Assembly (NCBI RefSeq): GCF_013299165.1 | Contig: NZ_JAAFKD010000019.1 | Span: 1-64,000, forward strand | Reading direction: 5' to 3' | DNA: 64,000 bases | From: Microcoleus sp. bin38.metabat.b11b12b14.051 | GTDB taxonomy: Bacteria > Cyanobacteriota > Cyanobacteriia > Cyanobacteriales > Microcoleaceae | In this document: positions 19,702 to 28,946 of the stretch, piece after piece | Layout of the letters: each line of letters begins with the position of its first letter | Numbering within the stretch: the first letter of the stretch is position 1 | Translations under genes and position numbers: made by a program | The notes under the pieces: generated by a model | What the model was told of the DNA's origin: nothing | Seen by the model: the letters and a program-made list of their open reading frames with translations, nothing else | Databases searched by the model: none

Positions 19702-20982
19702 TTAAAAAATGAAAATAATTTGCAGATTCACCTGAGAATTTTTCCGGACTATTTCAATGCGATCGATAAATTCTCTAAAGTAGAACCTCCGTTCCGATTC
19801 CGATAAGTCGAGCCAAAATTGGGGAAGAGAAACAGTTTGAGCAATTTCTCGCAAATTTACGGGGGGCATTTGCGCTAATTTGCTTTGCAGTTCTGCAACT
19901 TCTGTGCGTATTTTATAGGAGCGCAAATCAGCGGTTTCTGTGTCTAAAATGCCGCTTGCAATCAGGGCGGGGAGTTGCTCTAGGATTTGTTGTTTAGATT
20001 GGATCGCCGCAGCCATTCCTGCTTTGATTACATTCAGATCCGGCATTTGCAAACCAGCAACAGCATCGGGCAAATCGCGACAAATTCTCGCTATGGTTAA
20101 TTGCAATACTTCTTCGTAGGAAATGCCGCGGCATTTAGGCTGTGACAGACAGTTAATCGGTCGCAAATAAAGGTATTCTTTCTCTTTGCGGTAGGCTGTG
20201 ACTTTGGCAACTGTCATGGGCGATTTGCACTCGGCGCAAATTGCTAAACCTGCGAGGGAACGCGGGGCGCTGGCGCTGCGGGGAGCAAGGCCGCGGTTGC
20301 GCCGCAGCAATCTGTCTATTTGGGCGGCTTCTTCTCTGGAAATAATCGGGACGTGGGTGTTAGAAATTACTTGGCCGTTTTGATATTGTAAATCGCCTCG
20401 GTAGGCGGGATTTGTCAGCCAGCGGCGGCCTGTGCTGACGGAGATTTTTTTGTTGTATTTCTTTGCTAAATGGCGCACGGAACCGCGCAGGGAACCGTAG
20501 ATGAGAAAGTGTTCAAAAAAGTCTTTGACGGCGGGGGAGGCGGTTTTGTCGATCGTATATTTGTCTTTGCCGCGCCGGTAGCCGTAGGGGGCTTTTCCGG
20601 GTGGGGGAAGGGATTTGATGCGGTTGCGGGCGTGTCCTTTGCGAAGGCTGCGGCTGTGCTGGCTGCGCTGGAGTTCGGCGAGGAGTTTGAGCAAGTTGGC
20701 TCTGTTTTCTGTTTGTTTTTCGTCTGTGACAATTAGTTGGATGCCGAGGTTTTCTAGTTGTTCGAGGTGGGCGCACACTTGCTGTACTGTGTCGCCGAGT
20801 TCTTCAAAGCGCTGAATTAACAGGTATTTGACTGGTTCGGTTTGGCAGTCTTTTAGCAGTTGCTGGAGTTGCTGGCGCCCTCCTAAGTCTTGATAGGTGC
20901 GATCGACCTCTTGGCCCCAAATTTCCGCTGCTGGCGCAGGTTCTAGCAGCGGTTCGCTGTAAGAGTAGGCGATGATTTTCAT
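19702..20982 (-). CDS. Large serine recombinase-like protein, catalytic residues not conserved
   Basis: A 426-residue protein with the layout of large serine recombinases. There is an N-terminal resolvase-like fold (about 1-90), a recombinase domain with PPPGKAPYGYRR and RRWLTNPAYRGDLQY (about 115-230), a zinc ribbon with CAEC and NCLSQPKC (about 248-290), and a helical C-terminus. In the first domain the usual YxRVS stretch reads YSYSE, and the DRLGR pair of catalytic arginines reads EELGD. Strand exchange is therefore doubtful. It may act as a DNA-binding protein, as I know similar degenerate homologues in cyanobacteria. No attachment sites or phage genes lie nearby, but heptamer repeats flank the gene on both sides. 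Confidence 0.8.
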   Translation of the reverse strand: MKIIAYSYSEPLLEPAPAAEIWGQEVDRTYQDLGGRQQLQQLLKDCQTEPVKYLLIQRFEELGDTVQQVCAHLEQLENLGIQLIVTDEKQTENRANLLKLLAELQRSQHSRSLRKGHARNRIKSLPPPGKAPYGYRRGKDKYTIDKTASPAVKDFFEHFLIYGSLRGSVRHLAKKYNKKISVSTGRRWLTNPAYRGDLQYQNGQVISNTHVPIISREEAAQIDRLLRRNRGLAPRSASAPRSLAGLAICAECKSPMTVAKVTAYRKEKEYLYLRPINCLSQPKCRGISYEEVLQLTIARICRDLPDAVAGLQMPDLNVIKAGMAAAIQSKQQILEQLPALIASGILDTETADLRSYKIRTEVAELQSKLAQMPPVNLREIAQTVSLPQFWLDLSESERRFYFREFIDRIEIVRKNSQVNLQIIFIF

Positions 20983-20991
20983 TTATAGAAG

Positions 20992-21084
20992 AAGCAAGAA
21001 GGAAGAAGGAAGAAGGAAGAAGGAAGAAGGAGGAAGGAAGAAGGAAGAAGGAAGAAGGAAGAAGGAAGAAGGAGGAAGGAAGAA
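20992..21084. repeat. Heptamer tandem repeat (GAAGGAA)
   Basis: About a dozen 7-bp units, with two GAGGAAG variants, directly upstream of the recombinase-like gene. Copy number is expected to vary. Confidence 0.9.
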
Positions 21085-21206
21085 AAGCAAGGTTTTTAGT
21101 AGCTAATTAAGAACCTAATTTACTCAATCCGGCTTTATTTATTTGTCCCCTCTGCTAGGACTAAAGTTTTACTATATACGCGGTTTCAACTGCCGAATCT
21201 CATCTT

Positions 21207-21566
21207 TTACTCGCTGAGTTCAATGATATTCCCATCTGGATCTTGGGTAAATAATGCCGATCGCCCTGACGCGCTCATTTGTACCGGGCAATTGTTGGCT
21301 GCTAATTGCTGTTTTGCAGCCTCTAAGTTAGCCACAGCAAACGCTAGATGTCGGTTGCGTCCCCATTTTTCGGAATCTACGGCATCTGGTAGAATTGTTG
21401 CAGCTAAAATTAGGTGGAGCTGGAAGTTGCCGATTTGATACCAGATTCCCGGAAATTTTAATTCGCGATCGATTTTTGGCAGTCCTAATACGTTGCTGTA
21501 AAAGTGTTGGGATTTTTCGAGATTGGAAACGATTATGGCGGCGTGGAGGCAATTAGTAATTTCCAT
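21207..21566 (-). CDS. VOC (glyoxalase/dioxygenase superfamily) protein
   Basis: A 119-residue single-module protein of the vicinal-oxygen-chelate fold. The beta-alpha-beta-beta-beta repeat is visible from AAIIVSNLEKSQHFYSNVLG through FQLHLIL, then RHLAFAVANLEAAKQQL and FTQDPDGNIIELSE. Possible metal ligands are the His of LHAA (His8), the His of QLHL and the final Glu of IIELSE. Such proteins range from glyoxalases to resistance proteins, so the substrate is unknown. The gene stands alone on the minus strand, in the gap before the phosphatase gene. Confidence 0.85.
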   Translation of the reverse strand: MEITNCLHAAIIVSNLEKSQHFYSNVLGLPKIDRELKFPGIWYQIGNFQLHLILAATILPDAVDSEKWGRNRHLAFAVANLEAAKQQLAANNCPVQMSASGRSALFTQDPDGNIIELSE

Positions 21567-21766
21567 TTGTGTTTGGCATTGATTTTTTTAACCACCGAGC
21601 CAGGCATATCTGCGCTGATGAAGGCAGAATGGCTGATATTTTGTGTTTTATTGATATGATAACACGAGCGGTTGCTCTTAAATCTATTTTGAATTGAGCT
21701 CGTGCTATAGCAGTTTTAAAATGAGCGAAGTATTCACCAAGCAATTAACAATTTATCAATTACCTA

Positions 21767-21800
21767 ATCAAAAATCAAAAATCAAAAATCAAAAATCAAA
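21767..21800. repeat. Heptamer tandem repeat (AATCAAA)
   Basis: Four to five AATCAAA units just upstream of the phosphatase gene. They belong to the group of 7-bp period repeats scattered over the window. Confidence 0.8.
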
Positions 21801-21832
21801 TCCTGTACCTTTAGAAACCTGAGAAAAGCTAT

Positions 21833-23941
21833 ATGGCCTCCACTCTTTGGCAATTTCGTCTCCGCACCGCCCTCGTACTTCCCTTTGTGCTGCAAATCGT
21901 TGCAGCCGTTGGCTTAGTCGGCTATCTTTCCTTCCGTAACGGACAAAAAGCGGTAACAGATTTAGCTAACCAGTTAATGATTCAAGTAAGCGATCGCACT
22001 TATCGGCACTTAGATGATTATCTCTTAACTCCACATCAAATTAATCAGATCAATATCGATGCGATCGAAACAGGATTGCTGGATATAAATGACTTAGATA
22101 TTGCAGGACTTTATTTTTGGAAACAGGTGCAAGCATTCGATAATCTTGGCTTCATTTCCTATGGACTTTCAGATGGACGCTTTATTGGTGCTGGGCCAGT
22201 AAGAGCGGGAGAAGGCATCAGCATTGCCGAAGTTTCAGCAAGGACAAACTGGAAAATTAACGCGCATTTAACCGACGGCAAGGGCAATCGAATTAAGGTA
22301 ACGCAGGTTGCTCCTTACGATACGGTGACATTAGAATGGTACACTCAGGCAGCTCAAGCAGGGAAACCGATCTGGACTTCTGTCTATTCGCTAGATGAGC
22401 TTAACTTTATTGCTGTCGGGGCAATGCGTCCCATGTATGCCAAGGGCAAGCTAATCGGAGTGATTGGGGTCGATTTACAACTATCCAATATTACTAATTT
22501 TCTGCACAACTTAAACTTTAGTAAATCCGGGCGAATTTTCATTATGGAACGAGACGGACAATTGATTGGAAATTCTGGGCCGCAACCCTCTTTTATCAAG
22601 GTGAATAATCAAGTCAAACGCTTTAGCGCTCTCAACATCTCCGACCCTGCGATCCAAGCTGCTGCTAAAGCGTTGCAAGAACGGTTCGGTAGCTTTAAAA
22701 ATCTTAAAAATAGCGCCAGGATTAATATTAAAATTAAAGGTGAAAATTACTTTGTCCTCGTTGCTCCGTGGCAAGACAAGTTTGGGCTGGACTGGCCGAT
22801 CGTGACGGTGGTTCCCGAATCTGATTTTATGGGTCAAATCAATGCGAATACCCGCACCACAATTATCTTGTGTGCGATCGCATTTACTGTGGCAACGGCA
22901 ATTGGAATTTTCACAGCCCGCTGGATTGCTACCCCGATTGAAGCCATCACCCAAGCTTCGGAATACATGGCTAACGGCGATCTAGACCGACAGGTAAAAA
23001 CTAGCTCCCTTATCGAACTAAAAAAACTTGCGAACTCTTTTAACAGCATGGCAGGACAACTAAAAGAATCCTTTGAAACTCTAGAAGATAAAGTTACACA
23101 ACGCACCAGTGAACTCGCCACAGCTAACGCCGAAATTGTGACGCTCAATCAGCGACTCAAAGCCGAAAATATGCGAATGAGTGCTGAACTATACATTCTC
23201 AAACAAATGCAGCAGTTGATTTTGCCTAAACACCCAGAAATGCAGGAGATTGAAGACTTAGATATTGCCGGATTTATGGAACCAGCCGATGAAGTAGGTG
23301 GCGATTATTACGATATCCTCCATACTGACGGCGTGGTCACTATTGGCATCGGCGATGTCACCGGACATGGCTTAGAAAGCGGGATTTTGATGGTGATGAC
23401 TCAAGCGGCTGTCCGCACTCTTCACCAACTGAGAGAATCAGATCCGGTGCGTTTTTTAGATACCATCAACCGCACTATTTATCAAAATATTCAGCGCATG
23501 AGCTCAGACAAAAATCTGACGCTGGCTATTCTCAATTATGCCTGTGGAACAATCAGCATTAGCGGTCAGCATGAGGAAACTATTGTTGTCAGAAAAAACG
23601 GTAAGATCGAGCGGATTGATACAATAGATTTGGGATTTCCCATCGGCTTGGATGAGAATATTTCAGAGTTGATCCACCAAGTTTTAGTAAAGTTAGAACC
23701 GGGGGACGGAGTGGTGCTGTATACCGATGGCATTCCCGAAGCCCGAAATATTTACAAAAAATTCTACGGGATTGAGAGACTGTGTGAAGTGGTTTCGATT
23801 AATTGGCATAAAAGCTCCGAAGAAATCAAGCAATCGGCGATCGATGATTTACGAGAGTTTATTGGAGAACAAAAGGTTTTTGATGACATTACTTTAGTAA
23901 TTGTTAAGCTTAAGGATGGGTTGACAGTCAAGCACTTTTGA
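21833..23941 (+). CDS. Cache-HAMP-PP2C (SpoIIE/RsbU-type) serine phosphatase
   Basis: A 702-residue membrane phosphatase. A membrane helix (about 12-32) leads into an extracellular Cache-type sensor (about 45-335), a second membrane helix (about 340-362) and HAMP (362-415), then a coiled coil and the PP2C domain (about 465-695). Metal-binding motifs are GGDYYD, GDVTGHG, YTDGIPEA and FDDITLVIV. RsbU/IcfG-type enzymes dephosphorylate a STAS-domain antagonist and so release a partner-switch target. The STAS protein at 25616 and the ATPase at 24806 are the obvious partners, and a close paralogue lies at 26281. The ligand of the sensor is unknown. Confidence 0.92.
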   Translation: MASTLWQFRLRTALVLPFVLQIVAAVGLVGYLSFRNGQKAVTDLANQLMIQVSDRTYRHLDDYLLTPHQINQINIDAIETGLLDINDLDIAGLYFWKQVQAFDNLGFISYGLSDGRFIGAGPVRAGEGISIAEVSARTNWKINAHLTDGKGNRIKVTQVAPYDTVTLEWYTQAAQAGKPIWTSVYSLDELNFIAVGAMRPMYAKGKLIGVIGVDLQLSNITNFLHNLNFSKSGRIFIMERDGQLIGNSGPQPSFIKVNNQVKRFSALNISDPAIQAAAKALQERFGSFKNLKNSARINIKIKGENYFVLVAPWQDKFGLDWPIVTVVPESDFMGQINANTRTTIILCAIAFTVATAIGIFTARWIATPIEAITQASEYMANGDLDRQVKTSSLIELKKLANSFNSMAGQLKESFETLEDKVTQRTSELATANAEIVTLNQRLKAENMRMSAELYILKQMQQLILPKHPEMQEIEDLDIAGFMEPADEVGGDYYDILHTDGVVTIGIGDVTGHGLESGILMVMTQAAVRTLHQLRESDPVRFLDTINRTIYQNIQRMSSDKNLTLAILNYACGTISISGQHEETIVVRKNGKIERIDTIDLGFPIGLDENISELIHQVLVKLEPGDGVVLYTDGIPEARNIYKKFYGIERLCEVVSINWHKSSEEIKQSAIDDLREFIGEQKVFDDITLVIVKLKDGLTVKHF

Positions 23942-24000
23942 GCTGGGAGCCGTGGTTGATACTCAAGAGTTAATTCTCAAGTCCTTATAGACTTGTAAAT

Positions 24001-24696
24001 GGTAAATGCGATTCGGCTTAGATGAGGATATTTCAGATTGGCTCTGTCATGTTTTAGTAAACATAGAGCCGGGGATGGGGTGGTGGTTTACACTGATTTA
24101 CAGCAAAGTAGTCCCGAAATTTCCAACCATAACGGTTTTATTGTCAAGTATACGGGAAATGGACTGATGGCCGTTTTTCCCGAGGGCGTCGATCATGCTG
24201 TTCAGGCAAGAATTTTGAAGCTTGAACAGTTGCAAAAATTCAATCAAAACCGTATAATAAATGGGAGATTCCGCTGAATAGTGGCATTGGTATCCATGTC
24301 AGTGATACGATGGTGGTGATTATTTGAAAGGCGAATCGGATGCAAGCCGATGCGCTGTCGGCTCGGATCGATCTCACGGTTCGCCTGGAAAGCTTAACTC
24401 AGTATTATGGCGTATATTTATTAATCTCAGGAGATGTGGTACAACGTTTTAGTAAACCTGAAAAGTATCATATTCGATTTTTGGATCGGGCAATTGTCAA
24501 AGGCAGACAAGAAGCGATTACTGTGTGTGAGGTGTTAGATGTTGAGGTGGAACCAGTGCGATCGCTCAAAATTCAAATTTTGCCTGTTTTTGAGGAGGGG
24601 CTCGAACAATATTGTCAGGGAAATTTTGCTAAGGCTCAACTTTATTTTGAACACATTGTGGCGCTAAATCCCGCTGATAAACCCAGCCGAATCTAG
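24001..24696 (+). pseudogene. Chimeric relic: phosphatase C-terminus joined to an adenylate cyclase
   Basis: The first 100 bases closely resemble the end of the neighbouring phosphatase gene (GLDEDIS, HVLVNIEPG, DGVVVYTD), with a one-base deletion in the glycine codons. Then comes decayed class III cyclase sequence. NHNGFIVKYTGNGLMAVFPE corresponds to the KYTGDGLMAVF region, its metal Asp changed to Asn. NSGIGIHV, LSARI, YGVYLLISGD and YHIRFLDRAIVKG follow. The C-terminal part is still open as a 118-codon frame from 24340, but the catalytic core is broken by stops. It marks a former extra phosphatase and cyclase at this locus. Confidence 0.8.
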
Positions 24697-24805
24697 CTAA
24701 AACGCATCCAAGCACTGTTATAAAATAGTATTCCTGCTAACTGGAATAGCCTGTGGAAATTTACCCAGAAGTGACATTGATAGATTAATTGGAGTAATAA
24801 AAATA

Positions 24806-25417
24806 ATGACATCTGGAAGCTTACAAACTGTACCACAAATATTTGGAGAATTCATCGACGAATTTGCACCGGATCGCGACTCCCTAGAACTTACATTTAC
24901 GCCCACTTCTCGCCCCATCAAGCAGCGCTGGCGCAACAATAGGGTATCTGCTCATTTTGTGGCAGATTATTTGTCCAGTTTTATCCCGGTGGACGAGGAG
25001 GATGCTAGCAGCGAAAAACGGATTAAACAAAGCAAGGGAGCCGTGAGCTATATCGCCAATGAACTGTTAGAAAATGCGATAAAGTTTACAGATGAAAATA
25101 GTAATTATAAGGTTAATTTTGGCATCCATTTTCTGGGAAAATTTGATGTAATAGCGGTTATTTTTGCCACTAACTGCGTGCAGGAACCAGTGGCTAAAAA
25201 GTTGCAGGAATTCATTGCTAAAGTGTTGAATTCTGACTCGAATGAACTGTATTTACAGCAGCTTGAAAAGAATGCTGAATGTGAAGGTGAAACATCGGGA
25301 CTGGGATTGCTGACGATGATTAATGACTATTCAGCTAAGATTGGTTGGAAATTTGAAGCAATGCCAGATCGTCCCAACCTGCTCTGTATTACGACGCTAG
25401 TTCAAATTAGCGTTTAG
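24806..25417 (+). CDS. Histidine-kinase-like ATPase, probable partner-switch kinase
   Basis: A 203-residue soluble protein. SYIANELLENAIKFTDE (about 90-107) is the N-box of GHKL ATPases, and GETSGLGLLTMINDY (about 155-170) serves as the glycine-rich lid. It has no HisKA domain. The size and motifs fit a stand-alone anti-sigma-type or SiaB/DUF6272-like serine kinase, which would phosphorylate the STAS protein encoded 200 bases downstream. GGAG lies 11 bases before the ATG. Its place between two PP2C phosphatases and next to a STAS gene supports a partner-switching role; the target is unknown. Confidence 0.75.
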   Translation: MTSGSLQTVPQIFGEFIDEFAPDRDSLELTFTPTSRPIKQRWRNNRVSAHFVADYLSSFIPVDEEDASSEKRIKQSKGAVSYIANELLENAIKFTDENSNYKVNFGIHFLGKFDVIAVIFATNCVQEPVAKKLQEFIAKVLNSDSNELYLQQLEKNAECEGETSGLGLLTMINDYSAKIGWKFEAMPDRPNLLCITTLVQISV

Positions 25418-25539
25418 TTTTAACTGTTTCTATGTTAACTAGCCCAAAAAGAAATATAATTCCGCGACAAAAGTCGTGTGGTTCCCAAAATATTTGACTT
25501 TTGTTCAATCTCTGAGATTTATGTTTGGAGTAAATCTAT

Positions 25540-25563
25540 AATCTCAAATCTCAAATCTCAAAT
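25540..25563. repeat. Heptamer tandem repeat (TCTCAAA)
   Basis: Three to four 7-bp TCTCAAA units between the ATPase and STAS genes. They match the 7-bp period of the other short tandem repeats in the window. Confidence 0.75.
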
Positions 25564-25615
25564 CGATTGACTTTGTTGTGCGATCGCCATAATTAACTCA
25601 GGAAACTACAAAACA

Positions 25616-25969
25616 ATGGATATTCAGGAAATCAAAGGTCAAGACTACAGTATTCAATACGATCCACAATCGATGACAGTCTGTTTTCAAGGCGAACTCT
25701 GCTTAGACGGGGCGTCAGATTATAAGCCAATAGTTGATTTATTAGAGGGGGTCGCCAATCCCGAACCCCCTCACATTACTTTGAACCTCAAAAAATTGGA
25801 TTTTGTTAATAGTTCTGGGATTAATATGCTGTCTAAGTTTGTCATTACTGTGCGAAAAAAGAAAACTATTCAACTATTGGTAGTGGGTTCGACAGATGTT
25901 CCTTGGCAACAAAAGTCTCTCAAGAATTTAGAAAAGCTGTTGCCAACTTTGAAGTTAGAACTGGAGTAG
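25616..25969 (+). CDS. STAS-domain protein, anti-sigma-factor antagonist type
   Basis: A 117-residue protein. The core shows the STAS pattern: a strand around TVCFQGELCLDG, then HITLNLKKLDFVNSSGINML, a helix (SKFVITVRK) and a final strand (IQLLVVG). Ser in FVNSSGI (about residue 67) is at the usual phosphorylation position of SpoIIAA/RsbV-like antagonists. It is longer than the minimal domain only by a short C-terminal helix. The neighbouring ATPase should phosphorylate it, and the flanking PP2C proteins should dephosphorylate it. This repeats the logic of the icfG clusters known in cyanobacteria. Confidence 0.82.
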   Translation: MDIQEIKGQDYSIQYDPQSMTVCFQGELCLDGASDYKPIVDLLEGVANPEPPHITLNLKKLDFVNSSGINMLSKFVITVRKKKTIQLLVVGSTDVPWQQKSLKNLEKLLPTLKLELE

Positions 25970-26280
25970 CATAGTCGATCGCACTCGAAAACAAGTCAAA
26001 AGAGGCTTGACCTACACCAGAGAATACTGTATCAAAATACTTTGCTACATTTACCCGCAATCGCGGGTTTTTGTGGCTGTAGCGAGGGTTGGAACCTGTG
26101 GGCAGAAAGCGGGGATTTTGTGGCGGATTTGATATAATTTGAGCAGCTTGAGACTGGGAAACGATCGCGCGATCGATCGGACTCGTCGTGGCGATCGCAT
26201 ATTTGGCAGTCGATCGCTCCTTGTGTCTTTTGTTCGCAATGCTGAGACAACGCCAACAGCCCTGGGGAGTGTTTTTCACA

Positions 26281-28446
26281 ATGGTTTCTCAACAACGCGC
26301 GATCGTCCGCACCAAGGCAAAATTCCGTCTCCGCAGCATCCTGGTAATTCCCTTTGTGTTGCAAATTGTCGCTGCTGTTGGCTGGGTGGGCTATCTCTCT
26401 TACAGAAACGGAGAGAAAACAGTCAACGAGCTGGCAAATCAGTTGGGACGCTCCGTCAGTGCTAGAGTTAACGAGCGCGTCCAAAACTACTTAGAAGCTC
26501 CGCCGCTAGTCAATCAAATCAATCAGGATTCTTTACCGCTAGGAGTGTTGGACTTCGAGGATTTACAGCGCTCTCGACCGTATCTCTGGCAACAAGTTCT
26601 GCGTTTTAATTCGATCGGCTACGCGGGAATTGCTAATGAAAAAGGTCAGTACCTGCGAATTGGTTGGGTGAACCGACTGGCGGGAGCTGAGCAACCTCAG
26701 CTTGCTCAGCAACTAATTCCCGGGGGTGGCGACTTGCTCTATTACAACATTGACAGTGATGGAAACCCGATCGAACTTGAGAGGTCTCAGCCTAATTATG
26801 ACGTTCGCACCCGCCCCTTTTACAAGGTTGTTGTTGAGAAAAAACAGGCAGCTTGGAGCGACGTTTACATTAATTTTGGCTACGGTACGCTGCAAATTAA
26901 TGCCAGTCAGCCTTATTATGATGGCGCAGGGAAACTGATTGGCGTGCTGACTTGTCAGATGGGGCTCGATCAAATTCGCGGTTTCCTGCAAACCTTAAAC
27001 GTCGGTAATTCCGGTCAAGTATTTATCATTGAGCCGAATGGCGACTTAATCGCCAGTTCGTTAAAAAATCAGCCTCTGTCGCTGGGAGAAGGGCAAAACA
27101 GAAAGCGACTCAAAACCCAGGACAACAGCAACTCGTTGATGCGAAAAAGTGTGGTTTATTTGCTCGATCGCTTCCACAGTTTGCAAGACATTCAAGAAAC
27201 TGCTGAACTTAATTTTCTGCTCGACGGTCAGCGGCAATTTCTCCAAGCTTCTCCGCTAACTGACAAATACGGTCTCAACTGGCTGATTGTAGTTGTGGTT
27301 CCCGAATCCGACTTTATGGGGCAAATTTATGCTAACAATCGTAACACCATATTGCTCTGTATTGCTGCTTTAATTGCCTCGGTTGGAGTGGGAATTCTCA
27401 CCGCTAGCAAGATTGCTCGCCGGATTTTGGAAATTGCTCGAGCTTCAGAAAATCTCGTAGGTGGCGCTCTCAAGCAGAAAGTTGCTTCTAGCAGAATTTT
27501 TGAAGTTCAGATATTAGCTAATTCCTTCAACATCATGGCGGGACAACTAAAAGAAGCCTTTGAAACTCTCGAAGATAAAGTTAAAGAACGCACCTCGGAA
27601 CTCGCTACAGCCAATCAAGAAATTGCTGCTCTGAACAAGCGGCTGAAAGCAGAAAATCGGCGCATGAGCTCCGAACTCGGTATGCTCAGACAAATGCAGC
27701 AGTTGATTCTGCCCAAACAATCAGAACTCGCAGCAATTGCCGACTTGGATATTGCCGGATTCATGGAACCAGCCGAGGAAGTTGGCGGCGATTACTATGA
27801 CGTACTTTCCACTGAGGGTATTGTAACGATTGCGATCGGCGATGTCACCGGACACGGACTAGAAAGTGGGATTTTGATGGTGATGGCTCAAACTGCCGTC
27901 CGCACTCTTCAAGAAATGCAAGAATCAGATCCGGTACGCTTTTTAGATACTCTCAACCGCACTATATACAAAAACATTCAGCGCATGAATTCGGATAAAA
28001 ACCTGACGCTGGCTCTCCTCAACTACGCCGACGGCAGAATTAGCATTAGCGGCCAGCACGAGGAAACTCTCGTCGTCATAAAAGACGGTAAAATTGAACG
28101 AATTGATACAATAGATTTAGGATTTCCCATCGGTTTAGATGAAGAAATTGCTGGTTTTATAGCCCATGTTTTAGTAAAGTTAGAACCGGGGGACGGGGTG
28201 GTGCTGTACACTGACGGGATAACGGAAGCAACAAATAGTAGCAAAAAATTTTACGGGATCGAAAGGCTTTGTGAAATAATTTCTGTGAATTGGCACCACA
28301 GTGCGGAAGAAATTAAGCAAGCAGCAATTAATGATTTACGGAATTTTATTGGTGAACAAAAAGTATTTGATGATATTACTTTGGTAGTATTAAAGCAACA
28401 GGGCGACGTTTCGCATAATGGGAGCGTCTCCAGTCGATTACCATAA
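26281..28446 (+). CDS. Cache-HAMP-PP2C (SpoIIE/RsbU-type) serine phosphatase, second copy
   Basis: A 721-residue paralogue of the protein at 21833, with the same domain order. FRLRSILVIPFVLQIVAAVG forms the first membrane helix. The Cache sensor (about 45-345) differs clearly from its paralogue. HAMP and a coiled coil follow, then PP2C with GGDYYD, GDVTGHG, YTDGI and FDDITLVV. The frame is open from 26188, but the ATG at 26281 fits the paralogue's start and has GGGGAG about 12 bases upstream, so I chose it. The last codons (SSRLP, stop) lie inside the left end of a mobile palindromic element, which suggests a replaced C-terminal tail. Two divergent sensors feeding one STAS protein is the likely arrangement. 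Confidence 0.9.
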   Translation: MVSQQRAIVRTKAKFRLRSILVIPFVLQIVAAVGWVGYLSYRNGEKTVNELANQLGRSVSARVNERVQNYLEAPPLVNQINQDSLPLGVLDFEDLQRSRPYLWQQVLRFNSIGYAGIANEKGQYLRIGWVNRLAGAEQPQLAQQLIPGGGDLLYYNIDSDGNPIELERSQPNYDVRTRPFYKVVVEKKQAAWSDVYINFGYGTLQINASQPYYDGAGKLIGVLTCQMGLDQIRGFLQTLNVGNSGQVFIIEPNGDLIASSLKNQPLSLGEGQNRKRLKTQDNSNSLMRKSVVYLLDRFHSLQDIQETAELNFLLDGQRQFLQASPLTDKYGLNWLIVVVVPESDFMGQIYANNRNTILLCIAALIASVGVGILTASKIARRILEIARASENLVGGALKQKVASSRIFEVQILANSFNIMAGQLKEAFETLEDKVKERTSELATANQEIAALNKRLKAENRRMSSELGMLRQMQQLILPKQSELAAIADLDIAGFMEPAEEVGGDYYDVLSTEGIVTIAIGDVTGHGLESGILMVMAQTAVRTLQEMQESDPVRFLDTLNRTIYKNIQRMNSDKNLTLALLNYADGRISISGQHEETLVVIKDGKIERIDTIDLGFPIGLDEEIAGFIAHVLVKLEPGDGVVLYTDGITEATNSSKKFYGIERLCEIISVNWHHSAEEIKQAAINDLRNFIGEQKVFDDITLVVLKQQGDVSHNGSVSSRLP

Positions 28447-28554
28447 CAAAAAAAAGGTTCGTAGTGCGGACTTTAGTCCGCAGACTGAAAGCGGACTAAA
28501 GTCCGCACTACGAACGATCGAATATTATTGCGGTGAATCGAGCCGACAGGATAT
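28425..28554. repeat. TIR/GTTCGTAGTGCGG palindromic element overlapping a gene end
   Basis: The left end has GTCTCCAGTCGATTACC and the right end GAATCGAGCCGACAGGATAT. The core is GGTTCGTAGTGCGGACTTTA with its inverse copy GCGGACTAAAGTCCGCACTA and CGAAC. The left end contains the stop codon of the phosphatase gene. Confidence 0.75.
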
Positions 28555-28946
28555 AAGTCAATAGCGTTGGGTTAAGAGCGTTCTGGAAGTAAAACGACCT
28601 GAAAAGTAGACACGGAGATTGCTTCGTTCCTCTCGAAGTACAAAAAAACCGTTAACTGAACTGTATTGCGATCTAAGTTTCTGAGCCCAAGCGTATTGTG
28701 TAAGAGTCTTAATGTATAATACGTTAATCAGTTGAAGAAGTTGATTGCAAACATACTGGCTTCTGAGGCAAATGAACGGAAGCAGATCGGGTGTGTGATT
28801 TTTTGGGTTACAGTTATCGTGCGATCGGGGACGATCGCAAATCTGGTAAAGCCTGCGAGGGATTTTAATATTTCATGTCACCGTACTACAAACCCGCCTC
28901 TGCCACACACAATTTTTACAGCTCAATTTGGATGTTTGTCAAGTCT
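28447..28946. other. Intergenic region made largely of repeat elements
   Basis: After the palindromic element come a weak relic of the CAATACGG element (about 28590-28675, with ATTGCTTCGTTCCTC and CTGTATTG) and about 260 bases without a recognisable feature. A 72-codon frame from a TTG at 28732 has no support. Confidence 0.5.

Noticed and set aside
19497-19712. A 71-codon frame with EEGRRKKEEGRRKK
   Set aside because: Made by the GAAGGAA heptamers and the following small repeat element.
19702-21084. A prophage or integrative element around the recombinase-like gene
   Set aside because: No attachment repeats, phage genes or tRNA are adjacent; the flanking repeats are ordinary heptamers.
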